A DNA stretch of 64,000 nt, taken from JACKOB01 sp024234575. GTDB taxonomy: Bacteria; Pseudomonadota; Gammaproteobacteria; Pseudomonadales; Oleiphilaceae. The stretch lies in the NCBI GenBank assembly GCA_051208035.1, contig JBPJFZ010000004.1:62001-126000 (forward strand), read 5' to 3'. Under the pieces are notes generated by a model that was not told the origin of the DNA, searched no databases, and saw nothing but the letters and a program-made list of their open reading frames with translations. Each line of letters starts with the position of its first letter. Position 1 is the first letter of the stretch. This document shows, in pieces, positions 35,460 to 44,199 of the stretch. A program made the position numbers and the translations under genes.

Positions 35460-35473
35460 TTTAGACATACCAG

Positions 35474-35608
35474 CTACTTCTTCGTAGATTCTTCTTTGCT
35501 GTTTGTGTCTTCTTTTTTATGGTCACCGATAATACTTTTTGCCGGGCAAACATTGAAAACAGGGCAGCTTTTGCAGCTGGACACGAGGGCAATAGGGCAC
35601 AATGTCAT
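35474..35608 (-). CDS. 44-residue cysteine-rich miniprotein
   Basis: The ATG at 35608 has a very strong GGAAGG ribosome site, and TAG ends at 35474. The sequence starts MTLCPIALVSSCKSCPVFNV and has four cysteines at 4, 12, 15 and 21, the last in VCPAKS, then a Lys/Glu/Ser-rich tail with no further structure. The CxxC plus two flanking Cys-Pro pairs look like a small metal or iron-sulfur knuckle. I believe similar short proteins occur in other gammaproteobacteria, but I cannot confirm that here. It was found only by reading below the usual length cut-off. Confidence 0.7.
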   Translation of the reverse strand: MTLCPIALVSSCKSCPVFNVCPAKSIIGDHKKEDTNSKEESTKK

Positions 35609-35712
35609 GGTCTTTTCCTTCCAGTATTTGTTGTGGTCCCACTTAAGTTATCACTTGAGTGGGCGAATTAATCAGGGTTTCCTTGCACGCTTTGTGGAAC
35701 GATAGTTGAACT

Positions 35713-36348
35713 TTAATCGCTCTTTGATGATTTTCTTTCTGACTCCCAAAGTGTCGCACCCAAAAATATAACCCGCAATTGTTTTATGGTTTTTTCGGTT
35801 AATTCTTGTAGTTGCAGGCTTTTTTCTGGTAAATCGAGTATGTCAACTGTTGTATCTGCCACTGCGGTGATGACCAGTTGTGAAATTATTTCAAGATCTT
35901 GTGTATCAATCCTCGGCAGTGATGATGCTTGTCTTATGTCGGTGGCAAGCTCTGTTGCAAAAAATCCCAGTTCATTTCGAATTCCTCTTCTAAGTGCCGG
36001 TGTACCACCCGTACGGCACTGGGCCATAAAAAGAAACAAGGTACGATGGTCGACAACATAGCGGACATAAAGCTCAACAGAGTTGCGAATTAGCTCTACC
36101 GCGGGCAACTGGGATTGGCGCGCACTACGCATTAGCTTACGTAACATCATGCCCAGTTCATCTACCAGATTCAGGCCCAGTTCTTCCATATCTTTAAAAT
36201 GCCTATAAAACGCAGTGGGCACCACCCCTGCATTTTTTGCGACCTCTCGTAAGCTCACATTGGCAAAGTTTTCGCCTTCACCGACCAGTAAAAGGGCTGA
36301 ATCCATTAGCGATTTGCGCGTTTGCTGCTTTTTTTCGTCTCTGGTCAT
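35713..36348 (-). CDS. desT: TetR-family repressor, FabR/DesT-like
   Basis: 211 residues from the ATG at 36348. The HTH (FANVSLREVAKNAGVVPTAF, then YRHFKDMEELGLNLVDE) closely follows FabR and DesT, including the ELGLxLVDE segment found in that subgroup. It would sense the ratio of saturated to unsaturated acyl-CoA and repress desaturase genes. It is divergent from a ferredoxin-type reductase and an acyl desaturase, the same arrangement as desT-desCB in Pseudomonas, with two GTGxxCA-type palindromes in the shared promoter region. The gene symbol rests on this context. Confidence 0.85.
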   Translation of the reverse strand: MTRDEKKQQTRKSLMDSALLLVGEGENFANVSLREVAKNAGVVPTAFYRHFKDMEELGLNLVDELGMMLRKLMRSARQSQLPAVELIRNSVELYVRYVVDHRTLFLFMAQCRTGGTPALRRGIRNELGFFATELATDIRQASSLPRIDTQDLEIISQLVITAVADTTVDILDLPEKSLQLQELTEKTIKQLRVIFLGATLWESERKSSKSD

Positions 36349-36379
36349 AAAGAACTGCAATCATCTTATCTATTAGTCA

Positions 36380-36395
36380 GTGTTCAATTGTACAC
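36380..36395. promoter_or_regulatory. DesT/FabR-type operator candidate 1
   Basis: GTGTTCAATTGTACAC matches its own reverse complement at 14 of 16 positions. It lies 32 bases upstream of the repressor start, where it could mediate autoregulation. Confidence 0.6.
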
Positions 36396-36615
36396 ATTGA
36401 TTTTACCTTTTGCATTAACAACCTTAGTTAACCTGGTCAGCAAGTTGGTTGATGTGCGCGGAATATACCGCCAGATATATGCTGGTTCACGTATGACAGT
36501 GAGGTAATGGAAAAACTACGTTTTTATAAAATCTGTTATTTGTGTGAGCTAAAGCAATTTTTGATGACTTTACCGAGTACATGTGTTGACTGAAAATGTT
36601 TGTCGCTGTATATTT

Positions 36616-36631
36616 GTGAACAAATGTACAC
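36616..36631. promoter_or_regulatory. DesT/FabR-type operator candidate 2
   Basis: GTGAACAAATGTACAC is a 12-of-16 palindrome sharing the TGTACAC half with site 1. It is 17 bases before the reductase start, so a bound repressor would block transcription or initiation. A related half-site, TGTTGACT, occurs at 36582-36589. Confidence 0.6.
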
Positions 36632-36648
36632 TGGATGTCGAGGTTATT

Positions 36649-37875
36649 ATGAGCAATGTTGAGGCGAGTATGGTTGGTGGTGAAGCAGGAATGGTTCAGG
36701 TTTGTGACGACTTTGGTCAGTACCGGATACCAAAAAAAACGCCTGTTCTAAAAGGCTTGCTCAGAAAAGTGGGAGCCTTGGCCGCGAAGTCGGAATGGCT
36801 GACAGAGTATTCAGAGTTTCTGCTAACGGAGTTTGACCCTGCGTTATCCTTCCAGAGAAAGCCTGCACGAGTGATGAGTATCGTAAATGAAACGCATGAT
36901 ACGAGAACATTTGTTCTCAAACCACTGCGCAATTTTAGTGGCTTTTCTGCGGGGCAGCATGTCTCTGTCGAAATCGAAGTCAACGGCACCCGACGTCGCA
37001 GAAATTATACGATCAGCTCGCCGCCAGAGCGTTTTGAGACCGAAGGTGTATTTACGATTACCGTTAAAATGCAACCGGAAGGCAAGGTGTCGAATGCTTT
37101 GCACGCACAAGTGGGTGTCGGGGATCTGGTCTACTTAGGCAAAGTGAGTGGTGAATTCGTGTTGCCGAATCCCGATCGCAAAACATTAATGTTGGCCGCC
37201 GGAAGCGGCATCACCCCTTTTATGGCCATGTTGGAAGACCTTTACCAGCCGGCGAGCACCGCTTCGTCCTATACCGTCGCCCAAGACAAACAGCAATGGG
37301 TATTGATGTATTACGTGAGATCAGGAGCGGATTTGATATTTGGGGAGCGGCTTTCGCAGTTGGCTGATCGGTTACCCGGGTTTACCTATGTGCCGATACT
37401 GTCGGACAAGCAAGGCAATATCAGCGCATCACACATTAAGAAGCACTGTGCAGACTTGGCAGAGCGTCAGGTAATGTTTTGTGGGCCTGGCCCATTTATG
37501 GCGGCTGCGCGCGAATTGGCAGAAGCTGGTGGCGTTGCGCAGGCAGATATTTATCAGGAAAGTTTTGGTGTTGCACTGCCTGCTGGCGGTTCGGCGGTGT
37601 TAGCGCAAGAAGCCATTAAGAAAGGGACGATTACCTTTAAACGATCCGGAAAAACAGTGTCGACTGATGGCACCAAATCAATTCTGGAAGTCGCTGAGTC
37701 GCTTGGCCTTAATCCAAAGTATGGCTGCCGGGCCGGTGTGTGCCATGAGTGTAAGTGTGCCAAAACAGAGGGGCGAGCACTTAATTTACTTTCAGGCAAG
37801 GTGATGGACTCGGATGAAGGGATGGTACAAACCTGTGTGACCGTGCCCTATGGCGCGATGGAAGTTGATATGTGA
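36649..37875 (+). CDS. desC: Ferredoxin-type oxidoreductase, DesC-like desaturase electron donor
   Basis: 408 residues from the ATG at 36649 with GAGG seven bases upstream; earlier in-frame codons run through the operator. The FAD-binding domain has RNYTISS at 118-124, the NAD(P)H domain has AAGSGITPFMAM, and the C-terminal 2Fe-2S plant-ferredoxin domain has cysteines at 360, 365, 368 and 396 (GCRAGVCHECKC, QTC). It passes electrons from NADPH to the neighbouring di-iron desaturase. It lies 62 bases upstream of the desaturase in the same operon. Confidence 0.9.
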   Translation: MSNVEASMVGGEAGMVQVCDDFGQYRIPKKTPVLKGLLRKVGALAAKSEWLTEYSEFLLTEFDPALSFQRKPARVMSIVNETHDTRTFVLKPLRNFSGFSAGQHVSVEIEVNGTRRRRNYTISSPPERFETEGVFTITVKMQPEGKVSNALHAQVGVGDLVYLGKVSGEFVLPNPDRKTLMLAAGSGITPFMAMLEDLYQPASTASSYTVAQDKQQWVLMYYVRSGADLIFGERLSQLADRLPGFTYVPILSDKQGNISASHIKKHCADLAERQVMFCGPGPFMAAARELAEAGGVAQADIYQESFGVALPAGGSAVLAQEAIKKGTITFKRSGKTVSTDGTKSILEVAESLGLNPKYGCRAGVCHECKCAKTEGRALNLLSGKVMDSDEGMVQTCVTVPYGAMEVDM

Positions 37876-37937
37876 CGGCTGTTGATTCGCCTCGACAACT
37901 AACACTTAGACAGAATTAATTATTATTGGAGAATAAC

Positions 37938-39194
37938 ATGGCACAGTTAAATAACAGCGCTGGCGCGATGCAATACGGACGTGATCTTTATGCGGCAGGT
38001 CGTCAGGCTCTGCAATCACTGATAAACGAACAGGCGAATGAAACGGCACGTAATGATGTGCAGGCTTCAGCTGTGCAGCCTGACCTTGAATCAGACATAT
38101 CCGTATCAGAAAAAAGCTCGCAAGATTTTGACTACGAAGCTTTCGGAAAAGAGCTTGATGCTATTCGGGAAGAAGTTTTGGCTGATATAGGTCAGCGTGA
38201 TGCGGATTATATTAGAAGTATTATTCGCCGGCAGAAATATTGCGAAGTAGGTGGCAGGTCGCTAATTCACTTCAGCCTAAACCCGATAACCTGGGCAGTG
38301 GGCGTTGGCATGTTGTCCGTGTCGAAAATACTGGAGAACATGGAAATCGGCCACAATGTTATGCATGGTCAGTATGATTGGATGAATGACCCTAAGCTCA
38401 ACTCGCAAAGCTATGAGTGGGATACGGTTTGCGATGCGGACTCATGGCGGCGTACACATAATTACGAGCACCATACCTACACCAATATTTTGGGTAAGGA
38501 TCGTGACTATGGATACGATGTACTGAGACTGACAGATGACGAGCCCTGGAGGCCAAGACATCTGATTCAGTTTGTTGACTACCTGGTGCTGAGTTCGTTG
38601 TTTCAGTGGGGGGTTGGTCTACACGAGCTTGAGTTCGAAAAGTTAAAGAAAAAAGAGATTTCTTTGCAGGACAAAAAACCGTTTTTAAAGAATTTCTTTA
38701 AGAAAGCGCGCAAACAGACTGTGAAAGACTACGTGGTGTTTCCTTTGCTTGCCGGGCCTTTGGCGCCGAAGGTGATTTTAGGCAATGGTCTCGCCAATCT
38801 GGGACGAAACCTCTGGGCATCGACGATTATTTTCTGTGGACATTTTACCGAAGATGCAGAGACTTTTAGAGAAGAAGATTGCCAGAACGAAACCAAGGGG
38901 CAGTGGTATTACCGCCAGATTCGTGGTTCGAGTAATTTTACCGGTGGCAGATGGTTGCACATTTTAAGCGGCCACCTTAGCTATCAAACTGAACACCATG
39001 TTTTCCCTGATTTGCCTGCACATCGTTACCCCGAGATATCCGAAAAAGTGCAAAAAATCTGTGAGAAATACGATTTACGCTACAACACAGGCAGTTTTGG
39101 ACACCAGTTCAAAACAGTTTTAAGACGAATTGCAGTATACTCTTTGCCACCCAAAGCGAGACCGCAGTGGCTGCAACCGGCTGTCTATGTGTAA
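37938..39194 (+). CDS. desB: Membrane fatty acyl desaturase, DesB-like
   Basis: 418 residues from the ATG at 37938 with TTGGAG upstream. It has three histidine boxes of a membrane di-iron desaturase: GHNVMHGQ (His139 and His143), RRTHNYEHHTYTN (174-179) and QTEHHVFP near 350. Conserved hydrophobic spans lie between them. It introduces a double bond, probably delta-9, into acyl-CoA taken up or made by the cell. It also has a long soluble N-terminus (about 100 residues). Co-transcription with desC and repression by the DesT-like protein are inferred from context. Confidence 0.9.
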   Translation: MAQLNNSAGAMQYGRDLYAAGRQALQSLINEQANETARNDVQASAVQPDLESDISVSEKSSQDFDYEAFGKELDAIREEVLADIGQRDADYIRSIIRRQKYCEVGGRSLIHFSLNPITWAVGVGMLSVSKILENMEIGHNVMHGQYDWMNDPKLNSQSYEWDTVCDADSWRRTHNYEHHTYTNILGKDRDYGYDVLRLTDDEPWRPRHLIQFVDYLVLSSLFQWGVGLHELEFEKLKKKEISLQDKKPFLKNFFKKARKQTVKDYVVFPLLAGPLAPKVILGNGLANLGRNLWASTIIFCGHFTEDAETFREEDCQNETKGQWYYRQIRGSSNFTGGRWLHILSGHLSYQTEHHVFPDLPAHRYPEISEKVQKICEKYDLRYNTGSFGHQFKTVLRRIAVYSLPPKARPQWLQPAVYV

Positions 39195-39270
39195 GTTGAT
39201 GTATGCTGATTCTCGGAATCGGGGAAATTGTATTTGAAATTAACAGGTAAGCTCATTAAAGGGGAAAATT

Positions 39271-39600
39271 ATGTTTAAGGTTATGGACAATCTGGAAGTG
39301 GTTAAAGACTTTATTCAGACAGCTGTAGACAATACCGTTGGTGCGGTAGAAAGCACGCACAACGCCATCGCCAATGCGAGTTTTCGCGTGGTGCAGCAAG
39401 GTGCAGGTGACTCTGAAAAAGTAGCCGCCATGAAAGAAAAGCACGATGCAGCCGTTTCACAAGTGTATGGCGCCATCAGAGAAGTTAATCGTTCACTGGG
39501 GCAGTTGGCTTCCGACTTTTTCGAGTCAACGGAAGACAGCGTACAAGCGGCTAAAAATATGGCGGCTAGTCGTTCACAGGGCGAAAAAGCGGCAGAGTAA
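39271..39600 (+). CDS. Small helical, alanine-rich protein (phasin-like?)
   Basis: 109 residues with an AGGGGAA site. No signal or membrane helix. It is almost wholly amphipathic helix (FIQTAVDNTVGAVESTHNAI, LGQLASDFFESTEDSVQAAK) with Ala and Thr spacing resembling phasins, the small proteins coating polyhydroxyalkanoate or lipid surfaces. I cannot assign it to a family. It follows the desaturase by 76 bases and precedes a strong terminator, so it is probably the last gene of the desaturase operon and may act in lipid storage or membrane surfaces. Confidence 0.65.
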   Translation: MFKVMDNLEVVKDFIQTAVDNTVGAVESTHNAIANASFRVVQQGAGDSEKVAAMKEKHDAAVSQVYGAIREVNRSLGQLASDFFESTEDSVQAAKNMAASRSQGEKAAE

Positions 39601-39614
39601 TTTGCAGTTAACTA

Positions 39615-39664
39615 TGCAGGCAGGTGTGAATCTTTATTCATACTGCCTGCATTATCATTTTTTT
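39615..39664 (+). terminator. Terminator of the desaturase operon
   Basis: TGCAGGCAG (39615-39623) and CTGCCTGCA (39643-39651) form a perfect nine-bp stem, extended inside by a GTGTGAAT/ATTCATAC pairing with one wobble. A run of seven Ts ends at 39664. Confidence 0.85.
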
Positions 39665-39730
39665 ATCCTGTACATTCTTCCGCGTTGATCGCACTATCTT
39701 CTTCTCTCATCTCGCAATCAGGTATCTAAC

Positions 39731-40768
39731 ATGGCCAAGTTGACCCCGAAAAGTGCTGCCAGGAAATTACTCGACCTTCATGTCGCCCATGAAATGAAAG
39801 TGATCGAAGCAGAGCCTCTTAGTGCTTGGCTAGAGAAGGAATTAGATCTGTTATGGATAACACTTGAACAGGTGAAACTGACAGAATTTATTCCCCAGGA
39901 AGTCATCGTAGCCGCGATTAAACGTAATGTGATCGAAAGAGATATCCCCGGAGCGGTGGCCGAAATAGCCGGTGAGGGGGCGGCGAGTCTTTTTAGTGCC
40001 GACTTTCACTTGAAGACCAAGGCAGGAAAAATAATTAGTACCAAACAGGTGACAGAATTTATTGATAAAGGGCTGGAGCTGAAAGATCAGCGGGAAGCAC
40101 TTATGGAGAAAGTGATTCATCAGCCTATCTATGCACAGCTTGTTTCAGACCTCATGTACAGAGGGATTGTGCGTTATATCTATGATGACAATGTGCTGAG
40201 TAAAAAAATCCCGGGTGTTTCGTCGATACTGAAATTCAGCACTAAAATGGTCAATAAAACTGTACCGGCCCTCGAAGGTGCGGTCGAAGACAACGTAAAG
40301 GCTTTTATTGCCGACAACATTGCTCTGTTATTGCGACAAAGCCAAAGCTTTTTATCGGATGCGTTAACGGATGAAGAGTTGAAAGATATGTTTCTTGGAG
40401 TCTGGGCTGTGCTTGAGGGCAAAGAGCTGGGTGAATTACAAAAGGGAATGGATACCATTGATTTAACGGAATTTGTTGTCCTGGGATACGAGTTTTGGAA
40501 GAAGTTTCGTAAAACAGAGTACTTTTTTCTCTGCTGCCAACATGTCGTCGGCGATATCTATGAAAAGTACGGTGATGAGCCGGTGGGAGCGTTTTTAAGT
40601 GATTTTGCAATTGACAAGGCGTTTATTTTGAACGAATTCAACGCTTTCTCGCCCTCTATTATATCTTCTTTAAAGAGTTCCGGGCACATTGAGGCATTAT
40701 TACGCCGTCGCCTGGAGCCCTTTTACCTCTCTGAAGAGGCTACTGAATTGCTCTCCCACCTGAGCTAG
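39731..40768 (+). CDS. Large helical protein, function unknown
   Basis: 345 residues, no signal or membrane helix. It is rich in long helices with a Leu/Lys pattern, and I recognise no motif. Its opening (LTPKSAARKLLDLHVAHEMK) and SDFAIDKAFILNEFNAF sound conserved but not diagnostic. It follows the desaturase operon's terminator and has its own promoter region. It converges on a DUF6316 gene with a 12-bp hairpin in between. Confidence 0.65.
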   Translation: MAKLTPKSAARKLLDLHVAHEMKVIEAEPLSAWLEKELDLLWITLEQVKLTEFIPQEVIVAAIKRNVIERDIPGAVAEIAGEGAASLFSADFHLKTKAGKIISTKQVTEFIDKGLELKDQREALMEKVIHQPIYAQLVSDLMYRGIVRYIYDDNVLSKKIPGVSSILKFSTKMVNKTVPALEGAVEDNVKAFIADNIALLLRQSQSFLSDALTDEELKDMFLGVWAVLEGKELGELQKGMDTIDLTEFVVLGYEFWKKFRKTEYFFLCCQHVVGDIYEKYGDEPVGAFLSDFAIDKAFILNEFNAFSPSIISSLKSSGHIEALLRRRLEPFYLSEEATELLSHLS

Positions 40769-40789
40769 CATTAATTGAGCGCTTTTTGC

Positions 40790-40818
40790 ATCTAAATCAT
40801 CCGGGCGATGATTTAGAT
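40790..40818. terminator. Hairpin at the convergent ends of two genes
   Basis: ATCTAAATCATC (40790-40801) and GATGATTTAGAT (40807-40818) form a perfect 12-bp stem with a five-base loop. It overlaps the last codons and TAA stop of the DUF6316 gene. A TTTTTTT run follows on the plus side near 40830. Confidence 0.7.
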
Positions 40819-41013
40819 AGGGCAGATTTGGTTTTTTTCCAGCAACTCCATCAAAAACTGACAGAGGGTTTGTTCTGCTTCTGTTTTGCTCGTGAAAGGG
40901 CCAACAACGCCTTCTTCTCGTGTTTGAAAATACCAAAAGTTATTGGAGTAGATGTAGCGGTTAGACTGGGGTTTGAATTTGTCATTATCGTCTTGCCAGC
41001 GACGTTGATTCAT
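40813..41013 (-). CDS. DUF6316-like small protein
   Basis: 66 residues from the ATG at 41013 with GAAGGTG upstream; an ATG at 41055 in frame has poorer spacing. The core FWYFQTREEGVVGPFTSKTE resembles the DUF6316 pattern WYFSTREG..GPF, and a downstream helix completes a compact alpha/beta domain. Function unknown. The stop codon lies inside a perfect hairpin. Confidence 0.65.
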   Translation of the reverse strand: MNQRRWQDDNDKFKPQSNRYIYSNNFWYFQTREEGVVGPFTSKTEAEQTLCQFLMELLEKNQICPI

Positions 41014-41349
41014 AGATACACCTTCATTCCAGAGATCAAATTTCGGCGACGGCATAAGCCATCCGTGGTTTTATCAACACGTCGCAAACAGTGCGTAAGA
41101 GTGTTCTATTTTGCTAGGTATTTCACACTAATTTACATTTTACCGGGGGATATTTTTAGGATTACTTGTTTTTGGTAATAGACCTGACCGCACTCCTACT
41201 GAACGACATCCCGGGGCTTACAAGGCTTTTTGTTGTCGCTGTATGTCCATGCCTGGGCACTCGACTGCAGCAGCCTTGCGGCAGACGGTTCCAAAAAACC
41301 GTATAAGCCTTTTTCGAAGTGAAAATAATGTGCAGCTTAGCTAGGTATT
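41014..41349. other. Gap between the DUF6316 gene and the Hsp70 operon
   Basis: 336 bases with no supported gene. ACGGTT and AACCGT (41285-41302) make a small hairpin downstream of the leftward Hsp70 gene that may contribute to termination. Nothing else recognisable. Confidence 0.4.
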
Positions 41350-44199
41350 TTATTGAATAAGGGTTAACCCTACGGGTAACCCTTCGCCGAAGACGCGTCT
41401 GGTTTCGGCTTCGTCCAGCTCTTTCACCGTTTCTATCATTTCAATCCAGCTTGCGGGGGCTTTGGCGGCCGCCAATTTCTGAACGACTAACTGGCGATCG
41501 CTATCCTCTGCATCGCGGGTTCTGTCGCCGCTCATGCGAGTCATCAATACAGCGGCAAAGGCCGCTTGCTGGTTTTTCTTCCAGTCAATTTTTAGCAGTT
41601 TAGGCAGCCAGCGGCCTACGTCTTCTTTGGGTACAACATTGTGTGCGCTGCCATGAAAAGGTACCCGTGCTGCTATTCTGCCAACGGCCCACCAACTGGT
41701 GATGGTCTCGCTGGATTTTTCTAAGCGCTGTAAAAACCAGTCGACTAATTGAGTTTTATTGGCAATCGGTAGTTGCTCTAGCGTTGCAACCAGTTTGACC
41801 ATGTCTTCGTAAGATTTTTGTTTGGCCTCGGCCTGCAGTTTTCTGCTGGTTAAGGCGGCCGGATCGAGAAATCGGCTGACGTCTTCATAGAGGCGCAATT
41901 GCTGCTCAAGATTTAAGCCCCCTGATAGTCGTCGCCAGAAATTCCACCAATCAATCCACACCTGTGTTTCTTGTTCGAAACGCAGCCCTTGTTCGTACAG
42001 CGGCCAGGTTTGGGATATGCGCCATTCATCGGCCGGGTAGCCGTAGCCCGGACGCATGCAGTAGCCCGCCAGATTTAGCCAGTTGCGCTCATGCGTTGAT
42101 GAACGCTTGGCATACTCGTGGCAGCCCAGTAATTGGTCATAGAATGTGCGCAACACAGGTACATCCCAGAGATCGCGTTTACCTAGCGCTTTTTCCAGAT
42201 CATTGCGCAGCGTTTTAATCGCTTTGGGGTCTTTATCTTTTTTATCGGCATGGTAAACCAAGGCTATTTTATCGCTGGCTTCAGCAAACTTTGCAGGCAA
42301 GCTGATGGCAGGGGGCGACATTCTTTTTTGCGATAACGATTGCCGAATCTCGAATTCAACATGCCATCGCTGCTGGTTGTCCGCCAGACAGTCTATTTGC
42401 AAGGTGCCGACTTCGGTCAGCTGTGTTGCCAGGACGACTTCAACACCATTGTCATCGGACGAATTTTTATCTGCGTCCAAGGCCACAATTAACGGCGGCA
42501 GGTTGATCAGGTGTGCGCTTTCGGTGTCGGTGAAACGGATGATTTCGCCTGCCTGATAGTGATGATCGGCACTGCTTGATAACAGATGAAACTGCACTGG
42601 TTGGCCGAGGCGCAGTGCAAATCTGCGCTCATGCAGTACGAGTTCCTGGTTCTCTTCCGTGCCTTTGGGCATCAGGCAAACGGCTTGTTTTTCGCCGCTG
42701 TTTATGTCGGTTTCAAGCGCCAGGAAAAATGTGCGTGCCGACCCGCCACCAATTTTAAGCTGGGCACCTCGCCGGGCTCTAGCGTAAGCAACGGCACCCT
42801 GGGCAACGGCTAAATCGGGTGTGGTGTTTTCCAGTTGTGTCACTGGTGCACCGCGCCATTGCTCGACGATAGACCGCGCCCGATCGGTTAATACCGGACT
42901 GTTGAAAACTCCACCATTAAAGAGAATGGCATCAGGAATCGCTGGTACGGTGTTGTCGGTAATATTTAATGCTTCCCGACAAACGCTTTGATGTTCGCCG
43001 ATAAACTCGGCGAGATGTTTGCTTACCGCCGGGTCACTTGCATAAGGCAGGCCGAAGGCTACCATGCCGCTGCGGCGCCTTGTTGGTCGCTCGTCGACGC
43101 CCACCATGGGGAAGAAACCATCCAGCGCTGTCGCGTTGACTTCTTTTTGCGTCAGCTCGCAACTACGTGCGCCGCCGATGAGTCGCGCACCGCTGCCTAA
43201 CAGCGTGATTTTGGCTTGCTCCGGGGCGTTGTTGCTAAGCAACAGTTCTTTCGCCTTGCGGGTTTGTTGAATTAGTTGCGACAGGCTCGCCGCACTGAGT
43301 TTTTTAGGGGCAGCGATGGCGCTTTTATCGTGCCCGAAAATTTTCTCTTCAGCGAGGTGTGCTAACGTCAGGTCGACGTTATCACCACCCAGCATGAGGT
43401 GATTACCCACGCCTATGCGGGTCAGGGCAAGCATTTTATCTTTGTCGCGCGCGATTTTAATCAGGCTGAGGTCGGTAGTACCGCCGCCCACATCGCAAAC
43501 CAGCAGGAGTTGAATGTTGGCCAGCGCCTGCTGAGCCTGTTCGCCTTGCCTGGCATACCAGTCATAACAAACGGCTTGAGGCTCTTCCAGCAACAGTACT
43601 TTTTCCAGGCCTGCGTATCTTGCCGCTTCAAGGGTTAATGCCCGGGCCCCTTCATCAAATGATGCTGGTACGGTAATGACCACTTCCTGGTTTTCGAGCA
43701 GTGCCTCCGGGTGTTCAAAGTTCCAGGCATTGCGCACGTGCATCAAATAACTGGCACTGGCCAGTACCGGTGATACTTTACTCACCCCTTCGGCACCCGC
43801 CCAAGGCAGAATGTCGGCACTGCGATCAACCTGCGGGTGCGAGAGCCAGCTCTTGGCGCTGACCACTTGCCGCCCTTCAACTTTCGCACCGAGTTCGCGT
43901 GCCCACTCGCCGATGACAACTTGCTCCAGTTCGCCCGCAAGTTTCTGATAACTGCGTGTACCCGCCGCTGACCAAGGCAAAACCATGTCAGACGGATCTA
44001 TTTCGCCTTTTGCTGGATGATACCTGAAAGAGGGTAACATCGGTCGCTTGGCGACCTCTCCCGGTGCGACCAGCTGCTCGATAAGAAATATCTGGCAGTT
44101 GTCTGCGGTGAGTGGTTGACGCAAATCGGCAAAGGCAACCACCGTATTGGTGGTGCCAAGATCAATGCCTATCAGATAGTCGGGGGCTTTTTCGCTCAT
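41350..44199 (-). CDS. Hsp70-family protein with DUF3731 C-terminal region
   Basis: 949 residues from the ATG at 44199, which overlaps the upstream stop as ATGA, so translation is coupled. The N-terminal actin-like ATPase domain has the phosphate 1 motif IDLGTTNTVVAF and phosphate 2 CDVGGGTTDLS, plus GDNVDLTLA. A beta-sandwich follows, and the last ~300 residues match the DUF3731 extension seen in large bacterial Hsp70 homologues. It lacks an obvious EEVD-type or DnaK lid ending. It is probably a specialised chaperone-like ATPase. Confidence 0.88.
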   Translation of the reverse strand: MSEKAPDYLIGIDLGTTNTVVAFADLRQPLTADNCQIFLIEQLVAPGEVAKRPMLPSFRYHPAKGEIDPSDMVLPWSAAGTRSYQKLAGELEQVVIGEWARELGAKVEGRQVVSAKSWLSHPQVDRSADILPWAGAEGVSKVSPVLASASYLMHVRNAWNFEHPEALLENQEVVITVPASFDEGARALTLEAARYAGLEKVLLLEEPQAVCYDWYARQGEQAQQALANIQLLLVCDVGGGTTDLSLIKIARDKDKMLALTRIGVGNHLMLGGDNVDLTLAHLAEEKIFGHDKSAIAAPKKLSAASLSQLIQQTRKAKELLLSNNAPEQAKITLLGSGARLIGGARSCELTQKEVNATALDGFFPMVGVDERPTRRRSGMVAFGLPYASDPAVSKHLAEFIGEHQSVCREALNITDNTVPAIPDAILFNGGVFNSPVLTDRARSIVEQWRGAPVTQLENTTPDLAVAQGAVAYARARRGAQLKIGGGSARTFFLALETDINSGEKQAVCLMPKGTEENQELVLHERRFALRLGQPVQFHLLSSSADHHYQAGEIIRFTDTESAHLINLPPLIVALDADKNSSDDNGVEVVLATQLTEVGTLQIDCLADNQQRWHVEFEIRQSLSQKRMSPPAISLPAKFAEASDKIALVYHADKKDKDPKAIKTLRNDLEKALGKRDLWDVPVLRTFYDQLLGCHEYAKRSSTHERNWLNLAGYCMRPGYGYPADEWRISQTWPLYEQGLRFEQETQVWIDWWNFWRRLSGGLNLEQQLRLYEDVSRFLDPAALTSRKLQAEAKQKSYEDMVKLVATLEQLPIANKTQLVDWFLQRLEKSSETITSWWAVGRIAARVPFHGSAHNVVPKEDVGRWLPKLLKIDWKKNQQAAFAAVLMTRMSGDRTRDAEDSDRQLVVQKLAAAKAPASWIEMIETVKELDEAETRRVFGEGLPVGLTLIQ

